Counted from the stretch's first letter, positions 18,197 to 27,723 are shown. The stretch: DNA of 64,000 nt from Azospirillum soli (GCF_017876165.1 NZ_JAGINQ010000017.1:58903-122902); one strand, 5' to 3'. Notes: generated by a model from the letters alone, not told the origin. Made by a program: numbers and translations.

Positions 18197-19588
18197 ATGA
18201 TCAACCTTTTCTACATGGACGGCCTGCCGGTTGCGGTGATGGGGCTCGGGAAGTCGGGCCTCGCCACGGCGGAGGCGCTCGCGCGCAGCGGCGCCGACGT
18301 GTGGGTCTGGGACGACAACGAGGCCGGCCGCAAGACGGCCGAGGCGAAGGGCTACCGCGTCGTCGATCTGAACACGGCGGACCTGTCGGAGCTGACGACC
18401 GTCGTCTGGTCGCCGGGCATTCCGCACACGCACCCCAAACCCCACCCGGTCGCCGTGCGGGCGCGCGAGGCGGGGCTGGAGATCGTCTGCGACATCGAGC
18501 TGCTGGCGCGCTCCGAGCGCGACGCGGCCTACATCGGCATCACCGGCACCAACGGGAAGTCCACTACGACGACCCTGGTCGGCCACATCATGGGGAACGC
18601 CGGGCGCAAGGTCGCGGTCGGCGGCAACCTCGGCACGCCGGCGCTGACCTTCGAGCCCATGGGGGGCGGCGGCAGCTACGTGCTGGAGATGTCCAGCTAC
18701 CAGCTGGAGCTGACCTTCTCGATCACCTTCGACGTGGCGGTGCTGCTGAACATCACGCCGGACCATCTGGCGCGGCACGGCGGCATGGATGGCTACGTCG
18801 CGGCGAAGAAGCTGGTCTTCCACCGCCAGACCAAGCCGCGCACGGCGGTGATCGGCGTGGACGATGCGCATTGCCGCAGGATTTACGAGGATCTGGTCGC
18901 GGCCGGCGATCAGCGCATCTGGCCGATCTCGGCCGAGGGGCGCGTGCCGGGCGGCGTCTACGCCGATGCCGGCGGACTGATCGACGACACCGAGGGCAAC
19001 GCCGAGCGCGTGGCCGACCTCGCGAGTTTCCCGGCGCTGCTGGGCAAGCACAACTGGCAGAACGCCGCCGCCGCCTTTGCGGCGTGCAAGGCGGCGGGCG
19101 TGCCGGTGCCGGCCATCGTCGCGGCCATGGCGACCTTCCCCGGACTGGCGCACCGCCAGCAGCTGGTGCGGACCATCACGGACGTGCGCTTCGTCAACGA
19201 CAGCAAGGCGACCAACGCCGACGCCACGGAAAAGGCGCTGGCGACCTTCGACCCGATCTACTGGATCCTGGGCGGCCAAGCGAAGGACACCGGACTAGCG
19301 GGGCTGGAGCCCTACATGGACCGGGTGCGGCACGCCTTCCTGATCGGCGAGGCGACCGACCTGTTCGCCCAATGGCTGGAGACCAACAAGGTGCCGCACA
19401 CCCGCTGCGGCACGCTGGACGTGGCCGTGCGGGAGGCGGCGCAGATGGCGCTGGCCGAACAGCGGCCGGGCGCCTGCGTGCTGCTGTCGCCGGCCTGCGC
19501 GTCGTGGGACCAGTTCGCCAATTTCGAGAAGCGCGGCGAGGCCTTCGCCGAGGCCGTGAACGCTCTTGAGGGGGGTGCGGCCCGATGA
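18197..19588 (+). CDS. murD: UDP-MurNAc-L-alanine--D-glutamate ligase MurD
   Basis: A 463-residue Mur ligase that adds D-glutamate to UDP-MurNAc-L-alanine. It opens with a Rossmann segment VAVMGLGKSGLATAEALARSG. It has the P-loop GITGTNGKSTTTTLVGHI, EMSSYQLELTFSI, LNITPDHLARHGGM, KHNWQNAAAAFAACK and the C-terminal VRFVNDSKATNADAT plus LLSPACASWDQFANFEKRGEAF. All are diagnostic of MurD. The stop overlaps the ftsW start by 4 bases. Confidence 0.97.
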   Translation: MINLFYMDGLPVAVMGLGKSGLATAEALARSGADVWVWDDNEAGRKTAEAKGYRVVDLNTADLSELTTVVWSPGIPHTHPKPHPVAVRAREAGLEIVCDIELLARSERDAAYIGITGTNGKSTTTTLVGHIMGNAGRKVAVGGNLGTPALTFEPMGGGGSYVLEMSSYQLELTFSITFDVAVLLNITPDHLARHGGMDGYVAAKKLVFHRQTKPRTAVIGVDDAHCRRIYEDLVAAGDQRIWPISAEGRVPGGVYADAGGLIDDTEGNAERVADLASFPALLGKHNWQNAAAAFAACKAAGVPVPAIVAAMATFPGLAHRQQLVRTITDVRFVNDSKATNADATEKALATFDPIYWILGGQAKDTGLAGLEPYMDRVRHAFLIGEATDLFAQWLETNKVPHTRCGTLDVAVREAAQMALAEQRPGACVLLSPACASWDQFANFEKRGEAFAEAVNALEGGAAR

Positions 19589-20706
19589 TGACCTTCGACC
19601 GCACCGACCAATCCGTCTTCGGCCGCTGGTGGTGGACCGTGGATCGCTGGCAGCTGGGCGCGCTCGCCCTGCTGATGGCGATCGGCACCGTGCTGATCAC
19701 GGCGGCGAGCCCGCCGGTGGCGGAGCGCATCGGCATCCAGGACACCTTCTATTTCGTCGAGCGGCACCTGATGATGCTGGTGCCGGCCATCGCCATCATG
19801 TGCGGCGTGTCGCTGCTGAGCCCGCGCGGCGTGCGCCGGGTGGCGCTGGTCGTTTTCCTGATTTCGGTGGCGCTGGTCTACGCGACGCTGGTCGTCGGCG
19901 TGGAGATCAAGGGTGCGCGGCGCTGGATCCACGTCCCCGGCATGTCGATCCAGCCGTCGGAGTTCGTGAAGCCCGCCTTCGCGGTGGTCGGGGCGTGGCT
20001 GTTCTCCCTGTCGCGCACCAACCCCGGCTTTCCCGGCACGGCGGTGTCCATTGCGCTGTACGCCGTCACCATCGGCGGCCTGCTGCTTCAGCCGGACCTG
20101 GGCATGACGGTGGTCGTGTCGGTGGTCTGGTTCTCGCAGTTCTTCCTGGCCGGACTGAACATCATGCTGGTGGTCGGCCTGGGCGTCGCGGGCGTGGCGG
20201 GCCTCGTCGGCGCGTATTTCACGCTGCCGCACGTGACCAGCCGCATCAACCGCTTCCTCGACCCGGCCAGCGGCGACACCTATCAGGTCAGCCGCTCGCT
20301 GGAAGCCTTCGGCAACGGCGGGCTGCTGGGCACCGGCCCCGGCCAGGGCACGGTGAAGTTCTCCCTGCCGGACAGCCACGCCGACTTCATCTTCGCCGTC
20401 GCGGGCGAGGAGATGGGGCTGATCTTCTGTCTGGTGGTGGTGGCGCTGTTCGCCTTCATCGTGCTGCGCGGCTTCGCGCGGGTGTTCAACGACACGAACT
20501 ACTTCGTGCTGCTGGCGGCGAGCGGCCTGCTGATCCAGTTCGGCTTGCAGGCGGCGATCAACATGGGCTCCGCCCTGCACCTGATGCCGACCAAGGGCAT
20601 GACGCTGCCCTTCATCTCCTACGGCGGCTCGTCCTTGCTGGCGCTGGGCTTCGGCATGGGGATGGTGCTGGCACTGACTCGCAAACGCTTCGGCCCGGCG
20701 GAGTAA
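19585..20706 (+). CDS. ftsW: Septal lipid II polymerase FtsW (SEDS family)
   Basis: A 373-residue polytopic inner-membrane protein, about ten helices, of the SEDS family that polymerises septal glycan together with FtsI. SEDS landmarks are GARRWIHVPGMSIQPSEFVKPA, LLLQPDLGMTVVV, a large periplasmic loop with RINRFLDPASGDTYQVSRSL and the catalytic-loop Asp region DSHADFIFAVAGEEMG, and the C-terminal PTKGMTLPFISYGGSSL. ATG 19585 overlaps the murD stop; ATG 19588 is also possible. It precedes murG by 6 bases. Confidence 0.97.
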   Translation: MMTFDRTDQSVFGRWWWTVDRWQLGALALLMAIGTVLITAASPPVAERIGIQDTFYFVERHLMMLVPAIAIMCGVSLLSPRGVRRVALVVFLISVALVYATLVVGVEIKGARRWIHVPGMSIQPSEFVKPAFAVVGAWLFSLSRTNPGFPGTAVSIALYAVTIGGLLLQPDLGMTVVVSVVWFSQFFLAGLNIMLVVGLGVAGVAGLVGAYFTLPHVTSRINRFLDPASGDTYQVSRSLEAFGNGGLLGTGPGQGTVKFSLPDSHADFIFAVAGEEMGLIFCLVVVALFAFIVLRGFARVFNDTNYFVLLAASGLLIQFGLQAAINMGSALHLMPTKGMTLPFISYGGSSLLALGFGMGMVLALTRKRFGPAE

Positions 20707-20712
20707 GGACCC

Positions 20713-21873
20713 ATGGCAGCCGAACCCACCAGCACCAAGCCGATCATCCTCGCCGCCGGCGGCACCGGCGGGCACTTCTTCCCCGCCGAAGCGCTGGCGC
20801 GGGAACTGCTGGCGCGCGGACGCGCGGTCACGCTGGTCACCGACAAGCGCGGGCACGCGTTTGGGGATTCCCTGCCGGAGGTGCCCGTGCACCGCATCCG
20901 CTGCGCGGCACCCGGCGGCGGTCTGGTCGCCAAGATCGGGGCGGCGTGGCAGATGGGCCTGGGGCTGCTGAGCGCCAACGCGCTGATGCGCCATTTGGAG
21001 CCGGCGGCGGTCGTCGGCTTCGGCGGCTATCCGTCGGTGCCGACCGTCTACGCGGCGGCGCAGAACCGCGTGCCGGTGCTGATCCACGAGCAGAACGCGG
21101 TATTGGGTCGCGCCAACCGGATGCTGATCGCGGCGGCGCGGCGTCTGGCGGTGGCCTTTCCCGAGATCACGATGATCAAGGACGATCATCGGGCGAAGAT
21201 CGTGCGGACCGGCAACCCGGTGCGCCCGGCGGTGGCGGCCAAGCGCAGTGCCGATTATGCGGCGCCGGCCGGTGATGGTCCGATCCGCATTCTGGTGATG
21301 GGCGGCAGCCAGGGAGCGCGCGTCTTCTCCGAAGTCATTCCGGAAGCGCTGGGCCGTCTGCCCGAGGCGGTCCGCAGCCGCATCCATCTGGCGCAGCAGT
21401 GCCGGCCGGAGGATCTGGAGGCGGCGCGCGCCCGCTATCAGGGCATGGGCCTGGGCGGGCTGGAGCTGGAGAGCTTCTTTCGCGACGTGCCGGAGCGGCT
21501 GGCGGCCTGCCACCTCGCCATCACGCGCGCGGGCGCTTCGACCATCGCGGAGCTGACCTGCATCGGTCGGCCGGCGCTGCTGGTGCCCTACCCGCACGCC
21601 ATGGACGACCACCAGACCGCCAACGCCAAGCAACTCGCCTCGGCGGGTGCGGCGTGGCTGATGCCGCAGACGGAGTTCACCGCCGACGCGCTCGCCGCGA
21701 AGCTGGGCGAACTGCTGGGGTCGCCGGACGAGCTTGCGCGCGCCGCATCCGCCGCGCATGGCTGGGGCATGGCCGACGCGGCGAGCCGGCTGGCCGACGC
21801 CGTGCTGGCGATGATCGACGAACGCAACGGTGCCAACGGCAACCACGCCAACGCCAAGGAGGCCGCGGAATGA
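20713..21873 (+). CDS. murG: Lipid II synthase MurG
   Basis: A 386-residue GT-B glycosyltransferase at the inner face of the membrane that adds GlcNAc to lipid I. Motifs are IILAAGGTGGHFFPAEALA (first G loop), VVGFGGYPSVPT, LIHEQNAVLGRANRML, ILVMGGSQGARVFSEVIPEA and ITRAGASTIAELTCIGRPALLVPYP (UDP-sugar binding). The C-terminus ends in an Asn/Ala-rich tail. The stop overlaps the start of an 85-residue unknown gene by 4 bases, and the last bases of murG carry that gene's ribosome binding site. Confidence 0.97.
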   Translation: MAAEPTSTKPIILAAGGTGGHFFPAEALARELLARGRAVTLVTDKRGHAFGDSLPEVPVHRIRCAAPGGGLVAKIGAAWQMGLGLLSANALMRHLEPAAVVGFGGYPSVPTVYAAAQNRVPVLIHEQNAVLGRANRMLIAAARRLAVAFPEITMIKDDHRAKIVRTGNPVRPAVAAKRSADYAAPAGDGPIRILVMGGSQGARVFSEVIPEALGRLPEAVRSRIHLAQQCRPEDLEAARARYQGMGLGGLELESFFRDVPERLAACHLAITRAGASTIAELTCIGRPALLVPYPHAMDDHQTANAKQLASAGAAWLMPQTEFTADALAAKLGELLGSPDELARAASAAHGWGMADAASRLADAVLAMIDERNGANGNHANAKEAAE

Positions 21874-22127
21874 TCAAGGGTACGCGCAGCAACCTCTCGC
21901 GTCGTCGCACACCGCGTCCCTTGCAGGACTGGCCGGCGGACATGACCCGCACCGAAGGCGCCTGGAGCAACCGGCCCTGGTGCCCGCTTCTGCCGCGCGA
22001 GGTCGCCGCCAACGGCTTCCTGCGCGACCGCCTTCACATCGTCACCGGGGCCGTGCCCCTGCCCCCCGGCCTGTCCGACCAGGCCGTGGACGCCACCCTC
22101 AGCCTGATGCTCCGCCGCGGAAAGTAA
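21870..22127 (+). CDS. Small protein of unknown function between murG and murC
   Basis: An 85-residue basic protein that I do not recognise. AAGGAGG lies 8 bases before ATG 21870, one of the strongest ribosome binding sites in the cluster, and the start overlaps the murG stop (ATGA). The murC start follows 8 bases after its stop. The sequence has an Arg-rich N-terminus (RRRTPRP), a Trp/Pro-rich middle (GAWSNRPWCPLLPREVAA) and a C-terminus VPLPPGLSDQAVDATLSLML with no membrane helix or signal peptide. Position and coupling suggest a real gene co-expressed with cell wall synthesis, but the function is not known. Confidence 0.7.
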   Translation: MIKGTRSNLSRRRTPRPLQDWPADMTRTEGAWSNRPWCPLLPREVAANGFLRDRLHIVTGAVPLPPGLSDQAVDATLSLMLRRGK

Positions 22128-22135
22128 AGATCACC

Positions 22136-23554
22136 ATGCGCGCCCTCCCCCTCTCCATCGGCACCATCCACTTCGTCGGCATCGGCGGCATCGGCATGAG
22201 CGGCATCGCCGAGGTGCTGAAGAATCTGGGCTACACGGTCCAGGGCTCCGACCTGTCCGAGAGCGCCAACGTCAAGCGCCTGCGCGACCTGGGCATCGCC
22301 GTGTCCATCGGGCACCGGGCGGAGAACATCGCGGGGGCCGCGGTGGTCGTCGTGTCCTCCGCCGTCAAGCGCGACAACCCGGAGGTGGTCGCGGCGCGCG
22401 CCGCCCTGGTCCCGGTCGTCCGCCGCGCGGAGATGCTGGGCGAGTTGATGCGCCTGAAGTGGGCCATCGCCATCGGCGGCACGCACGGCAAGACCACGAC
22501 CACCTCGCTGGTCGGCAACATGCTGGAGCACGCCAACCTCGACCCGACCGTCATCAACGGCGGCATCATCAACGCCTACGGCACCAACACGCGGCTGGGC
22601 ACCGGCGACTGGATGGTGGTAGAGGCGGACGAGAGCGACGGCACCTTCGTGAAGCTGCCGGCCTGCATCGCGGTCGTTACCAACATGGACCCGGAGCATC
22701 TGGACTATTACGGCACGTTCGACAACGCGCGGGCGGCCTTCGACAGCTTCGTCCAGAACATCCCGTTCTACGGCTTCGCGGCGCTGTGCATTGACCACCC
22801 GGAGGTGCAGGCGATGATCCCGCGCGTGTCGGACCGCCGCATCATCACCTACGGCTTCAGCCCGCAGGCCGACGTGCGCGCCGTGAACATGCGCCTCGGC
22901 CCCGATGGTGCCGAGTACGACGTGTCGATCTACGACCGCCACACGGGCGAGAGCCGCACCATCGCGAACGTGCGCCTGCCGATGTACGGGCCGCACAACG
23001 TGCAAAACTCGCTGGCCTGCTTCGCGGTCGGCAACGAGATGGGGCTGCCGGACGTGGTCATGCGCGACAGCATGGCGAAGTTCCAGGGCGTGAAGCGCCG
23101 CTTCACCAAGACCGGCGAGTCGAACGGCATCATCGTCATCGACGATTACGGCCACCACCCGGTGGAGATCGCCGCCGTGCTGAAGGCCGCGCGGACGGCG
23201 GGCACGGGGCGGACCATCGCCGTGGTGCAGCCGCACCGCTATTCGCGCCTCGCCAACCTGTTCGAGGAATTCTGCACCTGCTTCAACGACGCCGACGCGG
23301 TGATCGTGGCCGACGTCTACGCGGCGGGTGAGCAGCCTATCGAGAACGTGAACCGCGACAGTCTGGTCGAGGGCCTGCGCATGCACGGTCACCGTCAGGT
23401 GATGGCGCTGCACGGGCCGGAGGAGTTGCCGACGCTGGTGCGGGAAATCGCGCGTCCGGGCGACCTCGTGGTCTGCCTCGGCGCCGGCAACATCACCCAG
23501 TGGGCGAACGCCCTGCCGGGTGAGCTGGACAAGCTGGCGGGGAGGACTGCATGA
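22136..23554 (+). CDS. murC: UDP-N-acetylmuramate--L-alanine ligase MurC
   Basis: A 472-residue Mur ligase for the first amino acid of the peptide stem. It has the N-terminal Rossmann loop HFVGIGGIGMSGIAEVL, GSDLSESANVKRL, the P-loop AIGGTHGKTTTTSLVGNML, EADESDGTF, TNMDPEHLDYYGT and the C-terminal IDDYGHHPVEIAAVL and VVQPHRYSRLANLFEEF. These distinguish MurC from the other Mur ligases. ATG 22136 gives the standard MurC N-terminus; longer in-frame starts upstream were rejected. It overlaps murB by 4 bases. Confidence 0.97.
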   Translation: MRALPLSIGTIHFVGIGGIGMSGIAEVLKNLGYTVQGSDLSESANVKRLRDLGIAVSIGHRAENIAGAAVVVVSSAVKRDNPEVVAARAALVPVVRRAEMLGELMRLKWAIAIGGTHGKTTTTSLVGNMLEHANLDPTVINGGIINAYGTNTRLGTGDWMVVEADESDGTFVKLPACIAVVTNMDPEHLDYYGTFDNARAAFDSFVQNIPFYGFAALCIDHPEVQAMIPRVSDRRIITYGFSPQADVRAVNMRLGPDGAEYDVSIYDRHTGESRTIANVRLPMYGPHNVQNSLACFAVGNEMGLPDVVMRDSMAKFQGVKRRFTKTGESNGIIVIDDYGHHPVEIAAVLKAARTAGTGRTIAVVQPHRYSRLANLFEEFCTCFNDADAVIVADVYAAGEQPIENVNRDSLVEGLRMHGHRQVMALHGPEELPTLVREIARPGDLVVCLGAGNITQWANALPGELDKLAGRTA

Positions 23555-24474
23555 CGGCGGCGCACGCGATGTCCAATTTCCACCTCATCGACCTGATGCC
23601 CAAGTGCCGGGGCCGGCTGACCGCCGACGCGCCACTGGCGAACGTGACGTGGTTCCGCGTCGGCGGCCCGGCGGAGGTCATGTTCCGCCCGGCCGACGCC
23701 GAGGATCTGGCCGAGTTCCTGGCCGCGCTGCCGGCCGAGATCCCGGTGACGGTCGTTGGCGTGGCGTCGAACCTGCTGATCCGCGACGGCGGCGTTCCCG
23801 GCGTGGTGATCCGGCTGGGGCGCGGCTTCACGGACATCGAGGTCAACGGGGCTTCCTTGACCGTGGGCGCTGCGGCCCTGGACCTGAATGTGGCCAACGT
23901 CGCACGGGATAACGGGGTTGCCGGCCTGGAGTTCCTGTCGGGGATTCCGGGCACCATCGGCGGCGCGTTGCGCATGAACGGCGGCGCCTACGGACGCGAG
24001 ATCAAGGACGTGATGGTCGCGGCGCAGGCGGTGGATCGCAAGGGCGAGCTGCTGACCTTCTCCAACGAGCAGATGGGCTTCTCCTATCGGCACGCCGATG
24101 TGCCGGCCGACTGCATCTTCACCGGTGCGGTTCTGGAGGGCGAACCGGGCGACACGCTGGAGATCGCGCGGCGCATGGCGGAGATCTCCGACAAGCGCGC
24201 CGACACCCAGCCGGTCCGCTCGCGCACCGGCGGTTCGACCTTCAAGAACCCGCCGGGCCACAAGGCCTGGGAGCTGATCGACAAGGCCGGCTGCCGGGGC
24301 CTGAGCATCGGCGACGCGCAGGTGTCGGAGAAGCACTGCAACTTCCTCATCAACCAGGGCTCGGCCAGCGCGGCGGACCTGGAGAATCTGGGCGAGGAAG
24401 TGCGGCGGCGGGTGTTCGAAACCTCCGGCGTCACGCTGGAATGGGAAATCAAGCGCGTGGGTGTGCCGAAATGA
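23551..24474 (+). CDS. murB: UDP-N-acetylenolpyruvoylglucosamine reductase MurB
   Basis: A 307-residue FAD-dependent reductase that makes UDP-MurNAc. The FAD-binding domain shows NVTWFRVGGPAEVMFRP, VGVASNLLIRDGGVPGVVIRLG and FLSGIPGTIGGALRMNGGAYG. The substrate domain has SYRHADVP, the GGSTFKNPPGHKAWELID segment with the catalytic Ser, and EKHCNFLINQG. It overlaps murC and ddl by 4 bases each. A downstream alternative start (MSNFHLIDLMP) is 6 codons further in. Confidence 0.97.
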   Translation: MTAAHAMSNFHLIDLMPKCRGRLTADAPLANVTWFRVGGPAEVMFRPADAEDLAEFLAALPAEIPVTVVGVASNLLIRDGGVPGVVIRLGRGFTDIEVNGASLTVGAAALDLNVANVARDNGVAGLEFLSGIPGTIGGALRMNGGAYGREIKDVMVAAQAVDRKGELLTFSNEQMGFSYRHADVPADCIFTGAVLEGEPGDTLEIARRMAEISDKRADTQPVRSRTGGSTFKNPPGHKAWELIDKAGCRGLSIGDAQVSEKHCNFLINQGSASAADLENLGEEVRRRVFETSGVTLEWEIKRVGVPK

Positions 24475-25400
24475 CCGGGAAGAAGCATGTCGCGGTCCTG
24501 ATGGGCGGCTGGTCGGCGGAACGCGAGGTGTCGCTGGTCAGCGGCGCCGGTGTCGCCAAGGCGCTGGAAGAGGAAGGCTACACGGTCACGGCGGTGGACG
24601 TGCAGCGCGACCTGAACGGCCTCGTCCAGGCGCTGTCCAACCCGCGCCCGGACGTGGTCTTCAACGCCCTGCACGGGCGCGGCGGCGAGGACGGCACGAT
24701 CCAGGGCATCCTGGAGTTCCTCGGGCTGCCCTACACGCATTCGGGTGTGCGCGCCTCGGCCATCGCCATGGACAAGGTGATGACCAAGCGCGTGCTGGAC
24801 ACGGCCGGCGTGCGCTCGCCCAAGGGCATCGTTCTGACCAGGGGGGAGCTGACCGGCGGGCAGCACCCGATGCCGGCGCCCTACATCGTCAAGCCGGTGG
24901 ACGAAGGCTCGACCGTCGGCGTCACGCTGGTGCGCGAGGGGCAGAACAGCCCGGTCGGCGACGCCTGGACCTTCGGCGAGCGCGCCCTGGTCGAGGAGTT
25001 CATTCCGGGCCGCGAGCTGACCGTCGGCGTGATGGGCGATAAGGCCCTGAACGTCACCGAGATCCGGTTCGAGGCGCAGGTCTACGACTACACGGCCAAG
25101 TACAGCGCCGGCCACGCGGTGCACACCGTCCCGGCCGACATCCCCGAGGAGGTCGCCGAGGAGGCCAAGCGCCTCGCCATCGTCGCGCACCAGACGCTGG
25201 GCTGCCGTGGCGTGACCCGCAGCGACTTCCGCTGGGACGACGGCAAGCCGGGCACGACGGGCCTGTATTTCCTGGAGATCAACAACCAGCCCGGCATGAC
25301 GCCGCTGTCGCTGGTGCCCGAACAGGCGGTGTCCGTGGGCATGTCCTACGGCGCGCTGGTCGCTTGGATGGTGGAGAACGCGGCATGCCAGCTCGATTGA
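24471..25400 (+). CDS. ddl: D-alanine--D-alanine ligase Ddl
   Basis: A 309-residue ATP-grasp enzyme that makes the D-Ala-D-Ala used by MurF. It shows VAVLMGGWSAEREVSLVSG, VFNALHGRGGEDGTIQGILE, the THSGVRASAIAMDK segment with the catalytic Ser, PYIVKPVDEGSTVGV, VEEFIPGRELTVGVMG and the metal-binding FLEINNQPGMTPLSLVPEQA. The length is typical. ATG 24471 overlaps the murB stop, and the 3' end overlaps ftsQ by 16 bases. Confidence 0.97.
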   Translation: MTGKKHVAVLMGGWSAEREVSLVSGAGVAKALEEEGYTVTAVDVQRDLNGLVQALSNPRPDVVFNALHGRGGEDGTIQGILEFLGLPYTHSGVRASAIAMDKVMTKRVLDTAGVRSPKGIVLTRGELTGGQHPMPAPYIVKPVDEGSTVGVTLVREGQNSPVGDAWTFGERALVEEFIPGRELTVGVMGDKALNVTEIRFEAQVYDYTAKYSAGHAVHTVPADIPEEVAEEAKRLAIVAHQTLGCRGVTRSDFRWDDGKPGTTGLYFLEINNQPGMTPLSLVPEQAVSVGMSYGALVAWMVENAACQLD

Positions 25401-26329
25401 GTGTCGATCCTCATTTCCGTCCCACGGGTTCGCGCGGCGACGCGCCGGTCCCGCCGCGCGCCATGGCGCAGTCGGCCCAGAAAGGCAACCGCCGCCGCGC
25501 GTGGCCGCGCTGGACCCGGCCGGCGATCAAGGCCGCGCTGCTGCTGACCCCGGTTCTGGTCGCCGCCGGCGCCGCCGGCATGGCGTGGCAGCGCGGCACC
25601 TTCGCCGAGACCGCCGCCGCCTTCGAGGAAAGCCTGATCGCGGCCAGCGCCGGGATCGGCTTCGCGGTGGACGACGTGATGGTCGAGGGACGGACGGAGA
25701 CCGACCGCGACGCCATGCTGCGCGTGCTGGGCGTTCAGCGCGGCGACCCGATCCTGGCGGTCAATCTGGCCGAGACCAAGGAGCGGCTGGAGGGTCTGCC
25801 CTGGGTGTCGTCGGCCGCCGTGGAGCGCCGCCTGCCGGACATCCTCTACGTCCGGCTGACCGAGCGCCAGCCCATGGCGATCTGGCAGCACGACCGCAAG
25901 TTCACGGTGATCGACCGCGAGGGCCGTCCGCTGGCCGACGCGACCGAGCTGGCCCGGCGCGGCAACGAGCGCATCGAGACGCTGCCCCAGGTCGTGGGCG
26001 CCAACGCCCCGGCGCAGGTGCCGAAGCTGCTGGCGGCGCTCGACAAGGTGCCCTCGGTGCGCGACAAGGTGACCGCCGCCGTGTGGATCAGCGATCGCCG
26101 GTGGGACCTGAAATTGAACAACGGGGTCGTCGTGAAGCTGCCGGAAGGCGGAATGACCACCGCGCTGCGCCAGTTGGCCGAGCTGGACGCGTCCGGCCGC
26201 GTGCTGGACCGCGACGTGGTCGCCGTCGACCTGCGCCAGCCCGACCGCGCCGTGCTTCAGACCTCCGCCACCGCCGTCCTGCCCTGGACGGAGGAGGAGA
26301 CCAAGAAGAAGCCGGGCAGGAAGACGTGA
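25385..26329 (+). CDS. ftsQ: Cell division protein FtsQ
   Basis: A 314-residue bitopic inner-membrane divisome protein. It has a long basic cytoplasmic N-terminus of about 46 residues, one membrane helix (about 47-66, AIKAALLLTPVLVAAGAAG), a POTRA domain (about 88-158, VDDVMVEGRTETDRDAMLRV to RLPDILYVRLTERQP) and the FtsQ beta domain. FtsQ connects the FtsL/FtsB pair with other divisome parts. ATG 25385 lies 16 bases inside ddl. The C-terminus is Lys-rich (TKKKPGRKT). Confidence 0.94.
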   Translation: MPARLSVDPHFRPTGSRGDAPVPPRAMAQSAQKGNRRRAWPRWTRPAIKAALLLTPVLVAAGAAGMAWQRGTFAETAAAFEESLIAASAGIGFAVDDVMVEGRTETDRDAMLRVLGVQRGDPILAVNLAETKERLEGLPWVSSAAVERRLPDILYVRLTERQPMAIWQHDRKFTVIDREGRPLADATELARRGNERIETLPQVVGANAPAQVPKLLAALDKVPSVRDKVTAAVWISDRRWDLKLNNGVVVKLPEGGMTTALRQLAELDASGRVLDRDVVAVDLRQPDRAVLQTSATAVLPWTEEETKKKPGRKT

Positions 26330-26360
26330 TCGGACGCAGCGAGGCCACAGGGTGCTGAAA

Positions 26361-27623
26361 ATGGGCTTCAATGGAGCGAAAAAGCCAAAACGTCCCACGC
26401 GCGGCGGAATCGTCGCCGCGTTGGACGTTGGCTCCACGAAGGTGGTCTGCTTCATCGCGCGTGTCGAGGACGCGGGAGCGGTACGCATTCTGGGCATGGG
26501 CCATCAGATCGCGACGGGCGTGCGCGCCGGCTCCATCATCGACATGGAGGCGGCGGAGACGTCCATCGGCGCCGCCGTCCACGCGGCCGAGCAGATGGCC
26601 AACGAGACCATCCGCGACGTCATCGTGAACGTCTCCTGCCCGATCTCCCACGGCTTCAACGCCGAGATCTCGGTGTCCGGCCAGGAGGTGACGGAGGGCG
26701 ACGTGCGCCGCGCGCTGTCCCACGCGCGCACGCTGCAGGTCGGCCCCGATCAGGCGCTGGTGCACGCGATCCCCGTGGGCTTCTCGCTGGACGGCAACCG
26801 GGGCATCCGCGACCCCAAGGGCATGTACGGCGAGCGGCTGGGCGTCCAGGCGCACGTCATCACCGCCTCGGCCGGGTCGGTGCGCAACCTGCACACCTGC
26901 GTGGCGCGCTGCCACCTGGACATGGAGAGCATGGTCGCCAGCCCCTACGCCTCGGGCCTTGCCTGTCTGGTCGAGGACGAGATGGAAATGGGCTCCGCCT
27001 GCATCGACATGGGCGGCGGCACCACGACCATTTCGGTCTTCTGCGAGGGCAACCTCGTCTGGACCGACTGCATCCGGCTGGGCGGCAACCACGTCACCAA
27101 CGACATCGCGCGCGGCCTGACCACCCCGGTCGTCCATGCGGAGCGCATGAAGACGCTGTACGGCAGCGCCATGACCAGCGCCGCCGACGAGCGCGAGATG
27201 ATCGACGTGCCCCAGGTCGGCGAGGAGGAGCGCGCAGGCGCCAACAACCTGCCGAAATCCTTCCTGGTCCGCATCATCCAGCCCCGGCTGGAGGAGATTT
27301 TCGAGATCGTCCGTTCCCGCCTGGAGCAGTCGGGCTATGCCAAGCTGGTCGGCCGCCGCGTCGTGCTGACCGGCGGGGCCAGCCAGCTGCCCAACACGCG
27401 GGAGCTGGCGCAGCTCATCCTGGACAAGCAGGTCCGCATCGGTCGCCCGACGCGGATCGCCGGCCTGAACGAGGCGCACGGCGGTCCCGCCTTCTCGACC
27501 GGTGCGGGCCTTCTCCTACACGCCGTTCGCAATCCGACGGAACTTCCGGTGGCGGGCCATGAGGCTGGCGTTGCTTCCGGTTTCTTCGGGCGTGTCGGCC
27601 TGTGGCTGCGGGAGAACCTCTGA
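26361..27623 (+). CDS. ftsA: Cell division protein FtsA
   Basis: A 420-residue actin-like ATPase that tethers FtsZ to the membrane. It shows the phosphate-1 motif VAALDVGSTKVVCFIAR, the 1C domain (SIIDMEAAETSIGAAVHAAE), phosphate-2 CIDMGGGTTTISVF, VVLTGGASQLPN and a C-terminal amphipathic membrane-targeting helix (SGFFGRVGLWLRENL). ATG 26361 is used; an in-frame GTG lies 9 bases upstream. It follows ftsQ by 31 bases. Confidence 0.96.
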   Translation: MGFNGAKKPKRPTRGGIVAALDVGSTKVVCFIARVEDAGAVRILGMGHQIATGVRAGSIIDMEAAETSIGAAVHAAEQMANETIRDVIVNVSCPISHGFNAEISVSGQEVTEGDVRRALSHARTLQVGPDQALVHAIPVGFSLDGNRGIRDPKGMYGERLGVQAHVITASAGSVRNLHTCVARCHLDMESMVASPYASGLACLVEDEMEMGSACIDMGGGTTTISVFCEGNLVWTDCIRLGGNHVTNDIARGLTTPVVHAERMKTLYGSAMTSAADEREMIDVPQVGEEERAGANNLPKSFLVRIIQPRLEEIFEIVRSRLEQSGYAKLVGRRVVLTGGASQLPNTRELAQLILDKQVRIGRPTRIAGLNEAHGGPAFSTGAGLLLHAVRNPTELPVAGHEAGVASGFFGRVGLWLRENL

Positions 27624-27652
27624 TGAGGAATCCGTAGCCGGTTTCCAAAAAG

Positions 27653-27671
27653 CCCCCGGATCAACCGGGGG
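27653..27671 (+). terminator. Hairpin between ftsA and ftsZ
   Basis: CCCCCGG at 27653-27659 pairs with CCGGGGG at 27665-27671 (7-bp stem, 5-base loop). No T run follows, so it is more likely an mRNA processing or stability element, or a leaky attenuator letting ftsZ be set apart from the upstream operon, than a full terminator. Confidence 0.4.
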
Positions 27672-27723
27672 ATGTCACCCGCGAGACAAACATCGAACCA
27701 ATGCAAAGGTTGTGGAGGCTCAA

